Part shown: piece after piece, positions 8,763 through 17,164 of the stretch
Layout of the letters: the number at the start of each line of letters is the position of its first letter
Position numbering within the stretch: the first letter of the stretch is position 1
Assembly (NCBI GenBank): GCA_963792895.1
Contig: CAWBYA010000003.1
Location: 62,001-126,000, forward strand
Origin: UBA6912 sp963792895
GTDB lineage: Bacteria > Actinomycetota > Acidimicrobiia > Spongiisociales > UBA5794
Reading direction: 5' to 3'
DNA length: 64,000 bases
The notes under the pieces: model-generated
Databases searched by the model: none
What the model saw: the letters and a program-made list of their open reading frames with translations, nothing else
Told to the model about the DNA's origin: nothing
Translations under genes and position numbers: made by a program

Positions 8763-8848
8763 CGTCTTCCTTCCCGCAGGCTGGGCGGGAGGTTACCGCG
8801 CTGGCGCAACGGTTGCCCTGTGCCGTGGTTTGCGTCGGGCTGCGCCGG

Positions 8849-9628
8849 TCAGGCGGTGCGGCGTTTGAGCAGAATCGCGGCCGCAGCCCCGAGCAGCGCG
8901 GCACCGATCGTGGCTCCGGAGAGCAGCGGGCCCCGCCGGGTGAGCGGGGACTCGAGACTCACGGGGCGTTGAAACTCGAGGACGGGCCAGTCACGTTCCT
9001 CAGCGATCCGCCGCAGTTCCTTCTCGGGGTTCACGGCAACAGGATGTCCGACGATCTCCATCATCGGAAGGTCGGTGACGCTGTCGGAGTACGCGTACGA
9101 TGCGGCGAGGTCGATGTCCTCGCGCTCTGCCAGTTCGACGATAGCCTCGGCTTTGCCGGCGCCCATCGCATAGCGCTCCACCTCAGGCAAGAAGAAGCCC
9201 GCTGCGTCGGTCTTCACTTTCGTGGCGATGATCTCGGTGACACCGATGTGTCGTCCAACGGGCCGGACGATCTGCTCGGGACTCGCCGAGACGAGGAACA
9301 CGCGCCTCCCGTTGCGCTTGTGATCGTCGATCAGCGTGAGGGCCTCTGCGTAGACGAGGGGGTCGGCGACCTCTTCGAGTGTCTCCTCGACGAGCTGCTC
9401 GATTTCGGCGCGATGCCAACCGGCGACGAGTTGGAGCATCTGGTCGCGGGCGCGTTCGAGTGTGTCCTCATCTGCCCCGAAGATCACGTAGAACAGTTGT
9501 CCGAAGCCCATCTTCATCAACGTGCGGCGTCCCACGAAACCGGCTTTGTAGAACGGCTTGCCGAACGCAAGCGTCGAGGACTTCGCGATGACGGTCTTGT
9601 CGAGGTCGAAGAAGGCAGCTTCCGGCAT
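8849..9628 (-). CDS. HAD-IB family phosphatase beside the Tad locus
   Basis: A 259-residue HAD-superfamily (subclass IB, SerB-like) hydrolase. Motif I is FFDLDKTV with Asp8 as nucleophile and Asp10 as acid/base. Motif II is VSAS in VFLVSASPEQI. Motif III/IV is YSDSVTDLPMM. A hydrophobic C-terminal segment (about residues 230-255) ends in KRRTA and could anchor it to the membrane. In mycobacteria the homologous gene Rv3661 sits directly before the ssd-tad pilus genes, and the same arrangement is seen here in divergent orientation. The substrate is unknown. The start at 9628 is preferred to the GTG at 9772 because it removes a low-complexity leader and has a -10 hexamer directly upstream. Confidence 0.85.
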   Translation of the reverse strand: MPEAAFFDLDKTVIAKSSTLAFGKPFYKAGFVGRRTLMKMGFGQLFYVIFGADEDTLERARDQMLQLVAGWHRAEIEQLVEETLEEVADPLVYAEALTLIDDHKRNGRRVFLVSASPEQIVRPVGRHIGVTEIIATKVKTDAAGFFLPEVERYAMGAGKAEAIVELAEREDIDLAASYAYSDSVTDLPMMEIVGHPVAVNPEKELRRIAEERDWPVLEFQRPVSLESPLTRRGPLLSGATIGAALLGAAAAILLKRRTA

Positions 9629-9635
9629 GCTCGTG

Positions 9636-9641
9636 ATTGTA
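9636..9641 (-). promoter_or_regulatory. -10 hexamer of the HAD gene (leaderless)
   Basis: TACAAT on the minus strand ends 7 bases before the ATG at 9628. No Shine-Dalgarno lies between, so translation would start at the 5' end of the mRNA. No clear -35 was seen. Confidence 0.45.
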
Positions 9642-9826
9642 CGGGCCGCGCGGGACATGACCGCGAGCATGACGCTGCGAGCTTCGCCTTCGCCCGTTCT
9701 CGGGACCCGGGGCAGACCATCGATTCCCGTGCTTCGCTCGGACGCCACTCTTGAATCTGTCACACCCGCCACATACCTTCAATGGAGCTTCCCCGACCGG
9801 TGATCCACTCAGTCAGGGAGGCTGCA

Positions 9827-10372
9827 ATGACGGTGCTACGCACATGGTCGCCCCACGACGCGATGCTCGGAGCGGTTGCGCCACTGGCGCTGGCCACGGC
9901 CGCCCCCGGCACGGCGCTCGTCGTCGACCTCGACCCCACCTCGTCTGAGTATCGAGGAGTGGGAAGCCTCGCCGAACTCGTCGCCGATGGTCCTCGGCTG
10001 GCGGACCTTCGCCCCGTGCGTCGGGGCGTCGCCGTGCTCCGCAACGGTGGGATCGACGCTGGCGATGCAAGAGAGGTCCTGGCTGCGCTCGTCGCCGGCT
10101 GGCCACACGTCGTCATGCGCCTCCCGCCCACACCGCATCCCGACGTCGAATGTCTCGTGCCTGTCTTCCCGCTCGGGCCGGACGAGGCCGATCCTCCCGG
10201 CTCGCCGGCCGTCTACCAGCGCGGTCCATGGCCGTTCGATCGATCCCTCGAAGGCATCGTGCTCCCGAGGCCCCGTGCGGCGACCATCCGCAGCCTGCTC
10301 GAGGGCCGCCGCCCGGCTCCCTGCCGCTGGCTTCGGACCTGGAGCCGAGTGTGGAGCTTGCGGTGGCCATGA
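9827..10372 (+). CDS. Ssd/CpaE-like protein of the Tad locus, lacking a P-loop
   Basis: A 181-residue protein. The segment ALVVDLDP resembles the strand and Asp of MinD/CpaE-type ATPases, and PHVVMRLPP resembles a later conserved strand. The expected Walker A motif before VVDLDP is missing: the region reads HDAMLGAVAPLALATAAPG. The position between a HAD phosphatase and tadA matches ssd (Rv3660c), a septum-site or pilus-polarity ATPase of 350 residues in M. tuberculosis, so this copy is about half length. The start at 9827 is fixed by AGGGAGG five bases upstream. It overlaps tadA by four bases. Assignment is by synteny and weak motif likeness. Confidence 0.55.
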   Translation: MTVLRTWSPHDAMLGAVAPLALATAAPGTALVVDLDPTSSEYRGVGSLAELVADGPRLADLRPVRRGVAVLRNGGIDAGDAREVLAALVAGWPHVVMRLPPTPHPDVECLVPVFPLGPDEADPPGSPAVYQRGPWPFDRSLEGIVLPRPRAATIRSLLEGRRPAPCRWLRTWSRVWSLRWP

Positions 10373-11424
10373 TCGATCGGCTCGTCGACCGGTTGCTCGC
10401 CTCCGACGTCCCATTGGAGCGCGGTCCGCTCGAGACGGCAGCGCGCGGCATGCTTGCGGCCGAGGCGCCCCTCGCGCCCCCCGAGGTCGTGACGGCAGCC
10501 GTTGATGCGCTCGTTGGGTTGGGTCCCGTCGAGCCGCTCCTCCGAGATCCGGCAGTGAGCGACGTCCTCGTCAACGCCGACGGGCGGGTATGGATCGAAC
10601 GAGCGGGCCGCCTGACGTGTACGGCGGTTCGTTTCCGAGACGGTGCCGACGTCGTTGCGGCCGTGGAGCGGGTCATCGCCCCGCTCGGGCTGCGCATCGA
10701 TCGTTCGAGCCCCGCCGTCGACGCACGGCTCAGCGACGGATCGCGGCTCCATGCCCTGATCCCGCCGGCGTCCGTCGATGGCCCCATCATCGCCGTGCGT
10801 CGATTCACGCAAGCAGTCGAGGATCTCGAGGGGCTGCGGGCGACGGGTACCGCAGACGACGCCTCAACAGAGATCCTGCGCGCCGCTGTGCACGAACGGC
10901 GAAACCTGCTGGTCACCGGCGGCACCGGTGCTGGGAAGACGACCATCCTCAACGTGCTCTCTCGTGAGATACCCGCCGGCGAGCGGGTCGTCACGGTGGA
11001 GGATGCGGCTGAGTTGAGACTCGCCGGTCACGTCGTTCGCCTCGAGGCACGTCCGCCGAACCCCGAGGGTGCCGGGGAGATCACGCTACGCCAGCTCGTT
11101 CGTCATGCGCTCCGGCTTCGGCCCGACCGCATCGTCGTCGGAGAGGTCAGAGGCGCGGAAGCGCTCGACATGATCCAGGCGATGAGCACCGGTCACGACG
11201 GTTCGATGTCCACCGTCCATGCCAACGGCCCCGAAGAGGCGCTCTGGCGCCTCGAGTCGATGGCGTTGTCGGGTGCCGAGCGAGTCAGCGAGGTCACTGT
11301 CAGGCGGCAACTCTGGTCTGCCCTCGATCTCGTGGTCCACGTCGAGCGGCGCAATGGCGCGCGACGACTCTCGAAGATCGCACTGGTCGAGGGCGACGAC
11401 CTGAGAGAGGTGTGGCCGTGTTGA
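10369..11424 (+). CDS. tadA: Tad pilus assembly ATPase TadA/CpaF
   Basis: A 351-residue secretion ATPase of the type II/IV family. Walker A is GGTGAGKTT (residues about 184-192). The Asp box is VVTVEDAAEL, Walker B lies in LRPDRIVVGEVRGAEA, and the His box is GSMSTVHANGP. The N-terminal domain carries the SDVLVNADGRVWIERAGRL segment common to CpaF proteins. It powers assembly of Flp/Tad pili from the cytoplasmic face of the membrane. The ATG at 10369 overlaps the upstream stop (ATGA), and the 3' end overlaps tadB by 13 bases, so the whole locus is translationally coupled. Confidence 0.93.
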   Translation: MIDRLVDRLLASDVPLERGPLETAARGMLAAEAPLAPPEVVTAAVDALVGLGPVEPLLRDPAVSDVLVNADGRVWIERAGRLTCTAVRFRDGADVVAAVERVIAPLGLRIDRSSPAVDARLSDGSRLHALIPPASVDGPIIAVRRFTQAVEDLEGLRATGTADDASTEILRAAVHERRNLLVTGGTGAGKTTILNVLSREIPAGERVVTVEDAAELRLAGHVVRLEARPPNPEGAGEITLRQLVRHALRLRPDRIVVGEVRGAEALDMIQAMSTGHDGSMSTVHANGPEEALWRLESMALSGAERVSEVTVRRQLWSALDLVVHVERRNGARRLSKIALVEGDDLREVWPC

Positions 11425-12092
11425 CCGCCGCCGTGCTCGCAGCTGCCGTGATTGCAGGGGTCCCCTGGCCCGTCCTAGCGATTCTCGGTCTTGCTCCCGT
11501 GGCGCCATGGCCGGCGGCAGCCGCCGTTGCAGCAGCCGCCTGGCACGCCGCCCGCAGGGCGACTCGGGCCCCAGGGCCAAGTGACGAGGCAGAGTGGCTC
11601 GCTGCGGTTGCGGCGGAGTTGCGAGCCGGGGCGTCCCTCCGGACCGCATTGGTCGCAGCGGGTGTTGCCGCTCCGGCTTTGGAGGTCGATCGCGTCGTGC
11701 GCATGGCGAGCGCTGGAGCACAGCTCGACGGCGTTGCGGAGGAGATTTCGCGCATGCTGCCGTCCCGCGGGCCTTCGGTCGCTGCGGCCCTCGGCCTCGC
11801 CGGTCGCGCGGGAGGACGCATGGCCGCCGTGTTCGAGCGGCTGGCGGCAGATGCGTGGGAAGACGTCGAGGCAGACCGCACGCGGAGGACGCTCACAGCC
11901 CAGGCGCGACTGTCGGCCGCGGTCGTGGGAGGTCTTCCGGTCGTTGCGGTCGTCGCGCTCGCCCTGACGGGCAGGTTGGGCGTGGTCTCTGATTCGGGTC
12001 CGGCCGGTCACATCGCGATGACGGCAGGGCTGATTCTGCAGCTCGTTGGGATGGCGATGGTCGTCGTGATGGTGCGGAGGTGGGGACGGTGA
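11412..12092 (+). CDS. tadB: Tad pilus inner-membrane protein TadB
   Basis: A 226-residue protein with two N-terminal helices, a cytoplasmic GspF/T2SSF-type helical domain (AVAAELRAGASLRTAL, then ISRMLPSRG and LAADAWEDVEADRTRRTL) and two C-terminal helices. This is the short actinobacterial form of TadB, one of the paired platform proteins that contact the TadA ATPase. GTG at 11412 or at 11418 could be the start, and both overlap the end of tadA. The next gene begins within its last codons. Confidence 0.85.
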   Translation: MAVLTAAVLAAAVIAGVPWPVLAILGLAPVAPWPAAAAVAAAAWHAARRATRAPGPSDEAEWLAAVAAELRAGASLRTALVAAGVAAPALEVDRVVRMASAGAQLDGVAEEISRMLPSRGPSVAAALGLAGRAGGRMAAVFERLAADAWEDVEADRTRRTLTAQARLSAAVVGGLPVVAVVALALTGRLGVVSDSGPAGHIAMTAGLILQLVGMAMVVVMVRRWGR

Positions 12093-12703
12093 CGTACCTC
12101 GTTCGCGGCGTGGTTGCTTTGGTGGCGATGTCGGCGCTCGGCAGCCGGCTTCGACCTTGGGGAGCAGCAATCGCCGTGGCCGTGTGGTCGCCGCTGGTCG
12201 GCGCTGCGATGGCTGCGGTCATCTGCGTGCTTCGGCTCCGCTCCCGTCTCCGCAACCGGCGCCTGGCCGATGCGAAAGCCATGGCCGAGCTTGCGCTGTT
12301 GGGCGAGCTGGTGGGAATCGGCCTCACCTCGGGGATGGCGCTTGCCGAAGCGCTCGCGTTTGCGGGCTCACGATTGACCAGCCGGCTCGCTTTCGAGGTG
12401 GAAGCGGTGAGGCGTGAGGTATTCCGCACGGGCGCAGTCGGTGTTGTCGCTTCGTCGGCTGGTGTCGCGGGCAGGCTCTACCTGCTCATCGGTCGCGCCA
12501 TGGCCACCGGGGCTCCCGTCCTCCCTGCGGTCGAGAGCTTCGTCGCCGAGCGCCGCGCGGATGAGCGGGCGCAACGCGAGGCGGCACTCCGCCGGCTCCC
12601 GGTGCTGGTGCTGTTCCCGCTCGCCCTCCTGATACTTCCTGGCTTCATCCTGCTGATCGTGGCGCCTGCCTTGTCTGGCGCCGTGGAGCGGCTCGGCCTG
12701 TGA
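12080..12703 (+). CDS. tadC: Tad pilus inner-membrane protein TadC
   Basis: A 207-residue T2SSF-type membrane protein. It has N-terminal helices, a soluble domain with AELALLGELVGIGLTSGMALAEAL, and two C-terminal helices ending in LPGFILLIVAPAL. It pairs with TadB as the pilus assembly platform. GTG at 12080 or at 12089 (overlapping the tadB stop as GTGA) can serve as start. About 50 bases separate it from the pilin gene, which has its own ribosome-binding site. Confidence 0.85.
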   Translation: MGTVTYLVRGVVALVAMSALGSRLRPWGAAIAVAVWSPLVGAAMAAVICVLRLRSRLRNRRLADAKAMAELALLGELVGIGLTSGMALAEALAFAGSRLTSRLAFEVEAVRREVFRTGAVGVVASSAGVAGRLYLLIGRAMATGAPVLPAVESFVAERRADERAQREAALRRLPVLVLFPLALLILPGFILLIVAPALSGAVERLGL

Positions 12704-12754
12704 CTTCCCCCCGCACCGGGCGGAACCCGGCACTACACAACGAGGAGAAGACCG

Positions 12755-12922
12755 ATGTTCGAGCAACCCCATCCAGAAGCTGGGCAAGCAACCGCGGAGT
12801 ACGCGCTGGTCATCGTCGCCGCTGCGGCGATAGCGCTGGCGTTGATCCTGTGGGCATCCTCAACGGGAACCCTTGCGAGCCTCTTCGACGCCGTGGTCGC
12901 CAAGGTCACGTCGTACGTGTGA
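12755..12922 (+). CDS. Flp-type pilin / DUF4244-like small protein
   Basis: A 55-residue protein with a charged N-terminus, the segment GQATAEYAL and a hydrophobic helix (about residues 17-34). The Glu five residues into the conserved segment and the following hydrophobic stretch match class III Flp prepilins and the actinobacterial DUF4244 family (Rv3656c in M. tuberculosis). It would be cleaved near Gly10 and polymerised into the Tad pilus. GAGGAG seven bases before the ATG gives a strong start. It overlaps the next gene by four bases (GTGA). No prepilin peptidase gene is seen in this window. Confidence 0.8.
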   Translation: MFEQPHPEAGQATAEYALVIVAAAAIALALILWASSTGTLASLFDAVVAKVTSYV

Positions 12923-13296
12923 CTCGAGAAGTACGGCTGGGTGAACGCGGCAGCATTGTCGTCGAGTTCGCCCTGGTCATCCCCGTCGTGCTGCTCGTTC
13001 TGCTTGCCGCCGTCGAGGTCGCCGTCGTCGCCCGCACCCAGCTCGAGCTGGTCCACGCGGCCCGTGAGGGGGCGCGGGAGGCGGCCGCAAGCCCCGACCC
13101 GGCTCGGGCAGTGGCCGCGGTGCAGGCTGCGCTCGGTCCCGCCGCCTCTCGCGCCCGGATCACAGTCCGGCGGCCACACGTGGTGGGTGCAACCGCAGAG
13201 GTCGAAGTCCTGCTGGGTCACGAGCTCGGTTCCCCGATGTTCGGCGGTCCGGTGATCACCTTGCGAGGGCGCGCATCCATGCGGGTCGAGCAGTGA
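12919..13296 (+). CDS. TadE-like minor pilin
   Basis: A 125-residue protein starting at a GTG that overlaps the pilin stop. The N-terminal ERGSIVVEFALVIPVVLLVLLAAVEVAVVAR is a classic TadE segment: a Glu in a prepilin-like hydrophobic helix, here about residues 9-40. The external remainder is rich in Ala and Arg (LVHAAREGAREAAA), as in actinobacterial TadE (Rv3655c). It is a predicted pseudopilin or pilus-tip component. It overlaps the following gene by four bases. Confidence 0.82.
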   Translation: MTREVRLGERGSIVVEFALVIPVVLLVLLAAVEVAVVARTQLELVHAAREGAREAAASPDPARAVAAVQAALGPAASRARITVRRPHVVGATAEVEVLLGHELGSPMFGGPVITLRGRASMRVEQ

Positions 13297-13691
13297 CCAC
13301 CATCGGCGAACGCGGGGCGGCGTCTGTGGTTGCCCTTGGCCTCGTCGGGGTGATCTTCCTCCTGACGGTGATCGTCGGCGACGTCGGCGTGTATCTGAGG
13401 GGGCGGGCGACGGCCGCAACTGCTGCCGATGCGGCGGCTCTTGCGGCCGCTCCCGTCACCTTCGCCGAGTTCGGCGCCGGCGGCTCGCCAACCGAGGAGG
13501 CAGCTCGATTCGCCGCAGCCAACGGGGCGACCCTGGTGGCATGTGAGTGTGCCGTCGACCGCACCTGGCGACGACGTGCCGTGCGTGTCGTGGTGACCGT
13601 CGCCGTCGAGCTCATCCTGTTCGGTCGGCGAGATGTGCCCGCATCGAGCCGCGCCGAGTTCGACCCGACTGCGCTCCCCGCAGGGTGGTGA
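13293..13691 (+). CDS. Rv3654c-like TadE-neighbourhood protein
   Basis: A 132-residue protein with the N-terminal pattern ERGAASVVALGLVGVIFLLTVIVGDVG (one helix), followed by RGRATAATAADAAALAAAP. This matches the Rv3654c/TIGR03816 family that ends actinobacterial Tad loci. The AATAADAAALAAAP stretch is shared with Flp-associated TadG-like proteins that line the inner face of the envelope. It has two cysteines (ACEC) near residue 88. The GTG start overlaps the TadE stop. It is the last gene of the coupled series begun at 9827. Confidence 0.8.
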   Translation: MTTIGERGAASVVALGLVGVIFLLTVIVGDVGVYLRGRATAATAADAAALAAAPVTFAEFGAGGSPTEEAARFAAANGATLVACECAVDRTWRRRAVRVVVTVAVELILFGRRDVPASSRAEFDPTALPAGW

Positions 13692-13746
13692 CTCGCCTGC
13701 CGGCATTCGGGATCCCGAGGGTCGGCCGGCTATCGGCCGTCGCTCA

Positions 13747-14106
13747 TCATTCCAGCGGCGGGTGGACGGCCTTCTCTCCGAACACGGTGCGAGATCCGTT
13801 GGGCGCTGCGCCGTAGAACAGGTCGTAGCGTGTGAACTCGCCCGGATCGTTTTCCGTGCAAGCGAGCACCTCGCGCCGGAGCGCATCGACTTGGCCGGCT
13901 GCGATGCATCGATCGGCCGTATCCCGGTCGTCGAAGCGCAGCTCGATGACGACCGCCGTGGGGTCATCGTGTTCGAGGTACACACCGTGGAACGTGGGTG
14001 CGTACGGCGTGCCCATGACGTCCTGTTCCCAGCGCTGGACGCGGACGGTGAAATCCTGCATCTGTGCCAGTGCAACCCGGCATCGTCCAACGAGGAGGTG
14101 TTCCAT
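13747..14106 (-). CDS. Small protein, possible dimeric alpha/beta-barrel fold
   Basis: A 119-residue cytoplasmic protein of no recognised family. The pattern of short strands and helices, with VYLEHDDPTAVVIELRFDDRDTADRCIAA, suggests a ferredoxin-like dimeric alpha/beta barrel as in antibiotic-biosynthesis monooxygenase or stress-response barrel proteins. This is a weak structural guess. The start at 14106 is supported by a -10 TAGGTT hexamer (minus strand, 14113-14118) ending six bases before the ATG. Confidence 0.6.
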   Translation of the reverse strand: MEHLLVGRCRVALAQMQDFTVRVQRWEQDVMGTPYAPTFHGVYLEHDDPTAVVIELRFDDRDTADRCIAAGQVDALRREVLACTENDPGEFTRYDLFYGAAPNGSRTVFGEKAVHPPLE

Positions 14107-14112
14107 ACCCTC

Positions 14113-14118
14113 AACCTA
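14113..14118 (-). promoter_or_regulatory. -10 hexamer, leaderless promoter of the 14106 gene
   Basis: TAGGTT on the minus strand ends six bases before the ATG at 14106, with no Shine-Dalgarno between. Confidence 0.45.
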
Positions 14119-14191
14119 CCCGATCCGCATCGCATGGCTCCCAGAGCCGTATCGGCGGCCGAGACTGCGCAAACCAGGCGAGGAGAGGCGA

Positions 14192-14563
14192 CTACGCCGG
14201 CGCGTGGCAGACCGCTTCGACGTTGTTGCCGTCTGGGTCTCGAACGAATGCCCCGTAGTAGTTGGGGTGATACTCCGGCCAGACGCGTGGTCTGTGAAGC
14301 ACCTCGGCGCCGACAGCGACGGCAGCTTCGAAGAAGTCGTCAACGGCGGTCCGATCGGACGCGGAGAAGGCGATGTGTGCCTCGCGGAATCCGGTGCCTG
14401 TGTTCTGGCCGCCGATCCAGAAGGTGGGCATCGGTGGTGTGCCGTAACCGATGACCTGTCCGAAGTCCATCAAACGCGTGCCCCCAAGGGTCGCAAGCAC
14501 CCGGTCGTAGAACCGGGCACTCTCTGCGACGTCTGCGCATTGGAGTGATATGTGATCGAGCAT
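14192..14563 (-). CDS. VOC-superfamily (glyoxalase/dioxygenase-like) protein
   Basis: A 123-residue single-module VOC protein. It starts MLDHISLQCADVAESARFYDRVL and ends with GAFVRDPDGNNVEAVCH, the usual start and metal-site strand of the fold. Likely metal ligands are His4 and the Glu in NNVEAV. Members include glyoxalases, fosfomycin-resistance enzymes and metabolite-binding proteins, and the substrate cannot be told from sequence. GAGGAT precedes the ATG at 14563. The gene stands alone between two unrelated genes of the same strand. Confidence 0.85.
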   Translation of the reverse strand: MLDHISLQCADVAESARFYDRVLATLGGTRLMDFGQVIGYGTPPMPTFWIGGQNTGTGFREAHIAFSASDRTAVDDFFEAAVAVGAEVLHRPRVWPEYHPNYYGAFVRDPDGNNVEAVCHAPA

Positions 14564-14657
14564 CAGGACATCCTCGCAGGTGTGAGAGACGGCGAGTAAC
14601 CAACCGCCCGGATGCCGGTCGCCTGCCGGGAGCGGGGGGCGTGACCTCGAGCGCGTC

Positions 14658-15803
14658 TCACCCTACGTCCCCGAGCGAGATGGGCGACCTCTCCCGTGCC
14701 GACAGGATGGCAGCCTCCATGACCCGCTGCGTCACGTACGCGTCCGCGAAGTCCGGCAGTGGCACGGTTGGCGTCTCGCCCCCGAGACTGCGAAGGATGT
14801 CGGCTGCCTGGTTCACGAACGTGTGCTCGTAGCCGAGCCAGTGGCCGTCGGGCCACCAGTCCGCAGCATAGGGATGCGCCTCATGCGTCGCGAGAATCGT
14901 CTGCCAACCCTGCTGCCACGGCGCCACAGCACCATCGAAGAACTGAAGCTCGTTCATCCGCTCGAAGTCGAAACGGACGGCGCCTTTCTCGCCATGGACC
15001 TCGATGCGGTTCGAGTTCTTGATGCCCGTTGCGAGCCGGGTCGCCTCGAAGCTCGCAACAGCGCCACCAGCGAAGCGGGCGAGGAAGAGCACCGCATCGT
15101 CCACAGTGCTCGGTCCAGTGTTGCTCGGGTCGTCGACCAGCGGCCGCTCGTCGATGAACCGCTCCTCGATCGCACCGACCACCTCAGTGATCTCGTCCCC
15201 GGTGATGAAGCGCGCCATGTCGATGATGTGAGCATTGAGATCCCCGTGGGCCCCCGATCCCGCATCGCGACCCCTGAACCGCCACAGCAGTGGCGTACTT
15301 GGACCACCCCAACTCTGGAGATACGCCGCTCGCACGTGGTAGATCCTCCCGAGCCGCCCATCCCTCACCAACTCGTGGGCAAGGGCAACGGCCGGCACCC
15401 TGCGGTAGTTGTACCAGACGAAGGTCTGGGCGTCCCCGGCCTTCCGCGCAGCCTCTGCCATGGCTCTCGCGTCGGCAAGGGTGCCGGCGAGCGGCTTCTC
15501 GCATGCCACGTGTTTGCCGGCTTCGAGTGCGGCAATCGCTTGCTCGGCGTGAAGGGCGTTGGGCGTGCCGATATCGACGAGATCGACCGCGTTGTCCGTC
15601 GCCGCGCTCCGCCAGTCGGTGGTCCACCGCCGCCAGCCCCATCGCACGGCGAACTGCTCCAAGTCGGTTGCGTTGCGAGCCGCGGTGATCTCCATCACGG
15701 GCCGGCGAGGGACGTCGAAGAACTCGGCCACATGGCGCCAGGCGTTGGAGTGCGCCTTACCCATGAATTTCGAGCCCAGGAGGGCGATACGAATGGGGTC
15801 CAT
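14658..15803 (-). CDS. Gfo/Idh/MocA-family oxidoreductase
   Basis: A 381-residue NAD(P)-dependent dehydrogenase. The Rossmann segment is IRIALLGSKFMGKAH at the N-terminus. The conserved EKP motif appears as HVACEKPLAGT near residue 100. The C-terminal substrate domain includes WRFRGRDAGSGAHGDLNAHIIDMARF, which holds the catalytic Lys/His-type site of this family. Such enzymes oxidise or reduce sugars, inositols and their derivatives. No transporter or kinase neighbour indicates the substrate. A -10 hexamer lies seven bases before the ATG. Confidence 0.9.
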   Translation of the reverse strand: MDPIRIALLGSKFMGKAHSNAWRHVAEFFDVPRRPVMEITAARNATDLEQFAVRWGWRRWTTDWRSAATDNAVDLVDIGTPNALHAEQAIAALEAGKHVACEKPLAGTLADARAMAEAARKAGDAQTFVWYNYRRVPAVALAHELVRDGRLGRIYHVRAAYLQSWGGPSTPLLWRFRGRDAGSGAHGDLNAHIIDMARFITGDEITEVVGAIEERFIDERPLVDDPSNTGPSTVDDAVLFLARFAGGAVASFEATRLATGIKNSNRIEVHGEKGAVRFDFERMNELQFFDGAVAPWQQGWQTILATHEAHPYAADWWPDGHWLGYEHTFVNQAADILRSLGGETPTVPLPDFADAYVTQRVMEAAILSARERSPISLGDVG

Positions 15804-15810
15804 GAGGCAA

Positions 15811-15816
15811 ACCCTA
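15811..15816 (-). promoter_or_regulatory. -10 hexamer, leaderless promoter of the Gfo/Idh/MocA gene
   Basis: TAGGGT on the minus strand ends seven bases before the ATG at 15803, with no Shine-Dalgarno between. Confidence 0.45.
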
Positions 15817-15857
15817 GGAGACGGCTGGGGGAGGAGCCTCTCGGGAGGGCGCAGTGC

Positions 15858-17053
15858 TCATGCCGGGTCGAGTGTGCCGTCGTCGAGGTCCCGGAAGAGG
15901 TCCTCGGCCGAATCGGAGATGAAGACGACGGACGCAGCACCCACAGTCCCTGTCCTCCCGGGCACGACCACGTTGACGAGCGACGTCGGCGAGGCAACGA
16001 AGGCGGAAGCCGCCCAGGTCAGGAAGGGCACGGTTTCGAGGTCGGTGAATCCATGACTGTCGTAGGCAGCGACCCACTGCGGAAGCGACAAGACACCTTG
16101 GCTCTGGATCATCTCCATCGCAGCCAGCATGATCAGACCTTGGTTGAAGCTCCTGTCGAAGTCGCCCGCAGGAAGCCCTTTGCGGATGCGGGCCAACCGG
16201 AGGGCGAGCTGCGGCGTCAGGGTCTGTGGCCCCGCCGGGTAGTTGTCCCAGTTGTTGCCGCTCCGCATCGCACTTGGCAGGTCGATCTCCAGTGATCCGA
16301 GCTCCTTCATCAGCGACAGGAAGCCTTCGAACCCGACTGCGACCCAGCCTTCGACGTCGATCGAGGTGATCTCCTCTATGACTTCCAAGATGTAGCCAGG
16401 CCCGCGACCGGGCATCAGGTTGGTGAGCTTGCTGTTGCGCACCCAACTGTCGCGGGGAAGCCCACGATGGCGCCCTCTCCAGTCGCCGGCACGATGGTGA
16501 GCAGGTGGACACTGTCGGCACGGAGCCCGAGCTGGTCCTCACCCACCCGAGCATCGGAGCCGATGACGAGCAACGTACGAGGGGAGACATCACCGAGCCA
16601 GGGAGCGATCCCCTCGAACAGCCCTCCCACGATCTGCCAACCGGTGCCGACATCGGCGAGGAGCAGTGCATCACCGGCCGCAGTGACGACGGCCACCCGA
16701 TCGCCGTTCGACATCTCTGCCGACGTTGCTCGAGCCATCACAGGACCCGGTGGAGTGACGAAGCCCGCTACGTGGGCGGCGAGGCCGGGGGGCACCTCGG
16801 ATGGCATCAACCCGTTCTGATCTGCCATCCAATCGTAGAACGCCTGGGCGACCGACCCCACGTCGTAGGGGATGCCGAACAGCACCCGGGTCGTCGGCGG
16901 CGCCGTGGTCGTCGGCGGGGAGGTCGTCGACGATGACGTCGTGGTGGGCGCGACGGTCGTCGGTGGCATCGTCGTCGGGGCCGGCTCTGCGGTCGAGCAG
17001 GCTGCGCCAGCGAGCGCGCACGCGAGAACAAGGATGAGGAGGCGTCTGGCCAC
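15858..17053 (-). CDS. LytR-CpsA-Psr (LCP) family protein, lipoprotein, frameshifted
   Basis: Two reading frames together form an LCP protein of about 400 residues. The N-terminal part starts at GTG 17053 with a lipoprotein signal (LVLACALAGAACS) and a Thr-rich linker, then TLLVIGSDARVGEDQ and LRADSVHLLTI. The C-terminal part, from about 16450, reads RNSKLTNLMPGRGPGY and continues to 15858. The join lies in a run of four C at 16454-16457 (coding strand); a fifth C would restore GFPRDSWVRNSKL, the LCP phosphate-binding region. LCP enzymes attach glycopolymers to peptidoglycan outside the membrane. A one-base loss, probably a sequencing error, is more likely than a decayed gene because both halves are well conserved. 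Confidence 0.75.
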
Positions 17054-17164
17054 GGCCGGGGATGCTACCCACGATCCCGGAGTACGGCGGCGAGGGGGCC
17101 TCGTATGGCATATCGAGCGCATGTGGCGGTACGCTCGGCGGAGTTTGGCGACGTGGGGACACCA

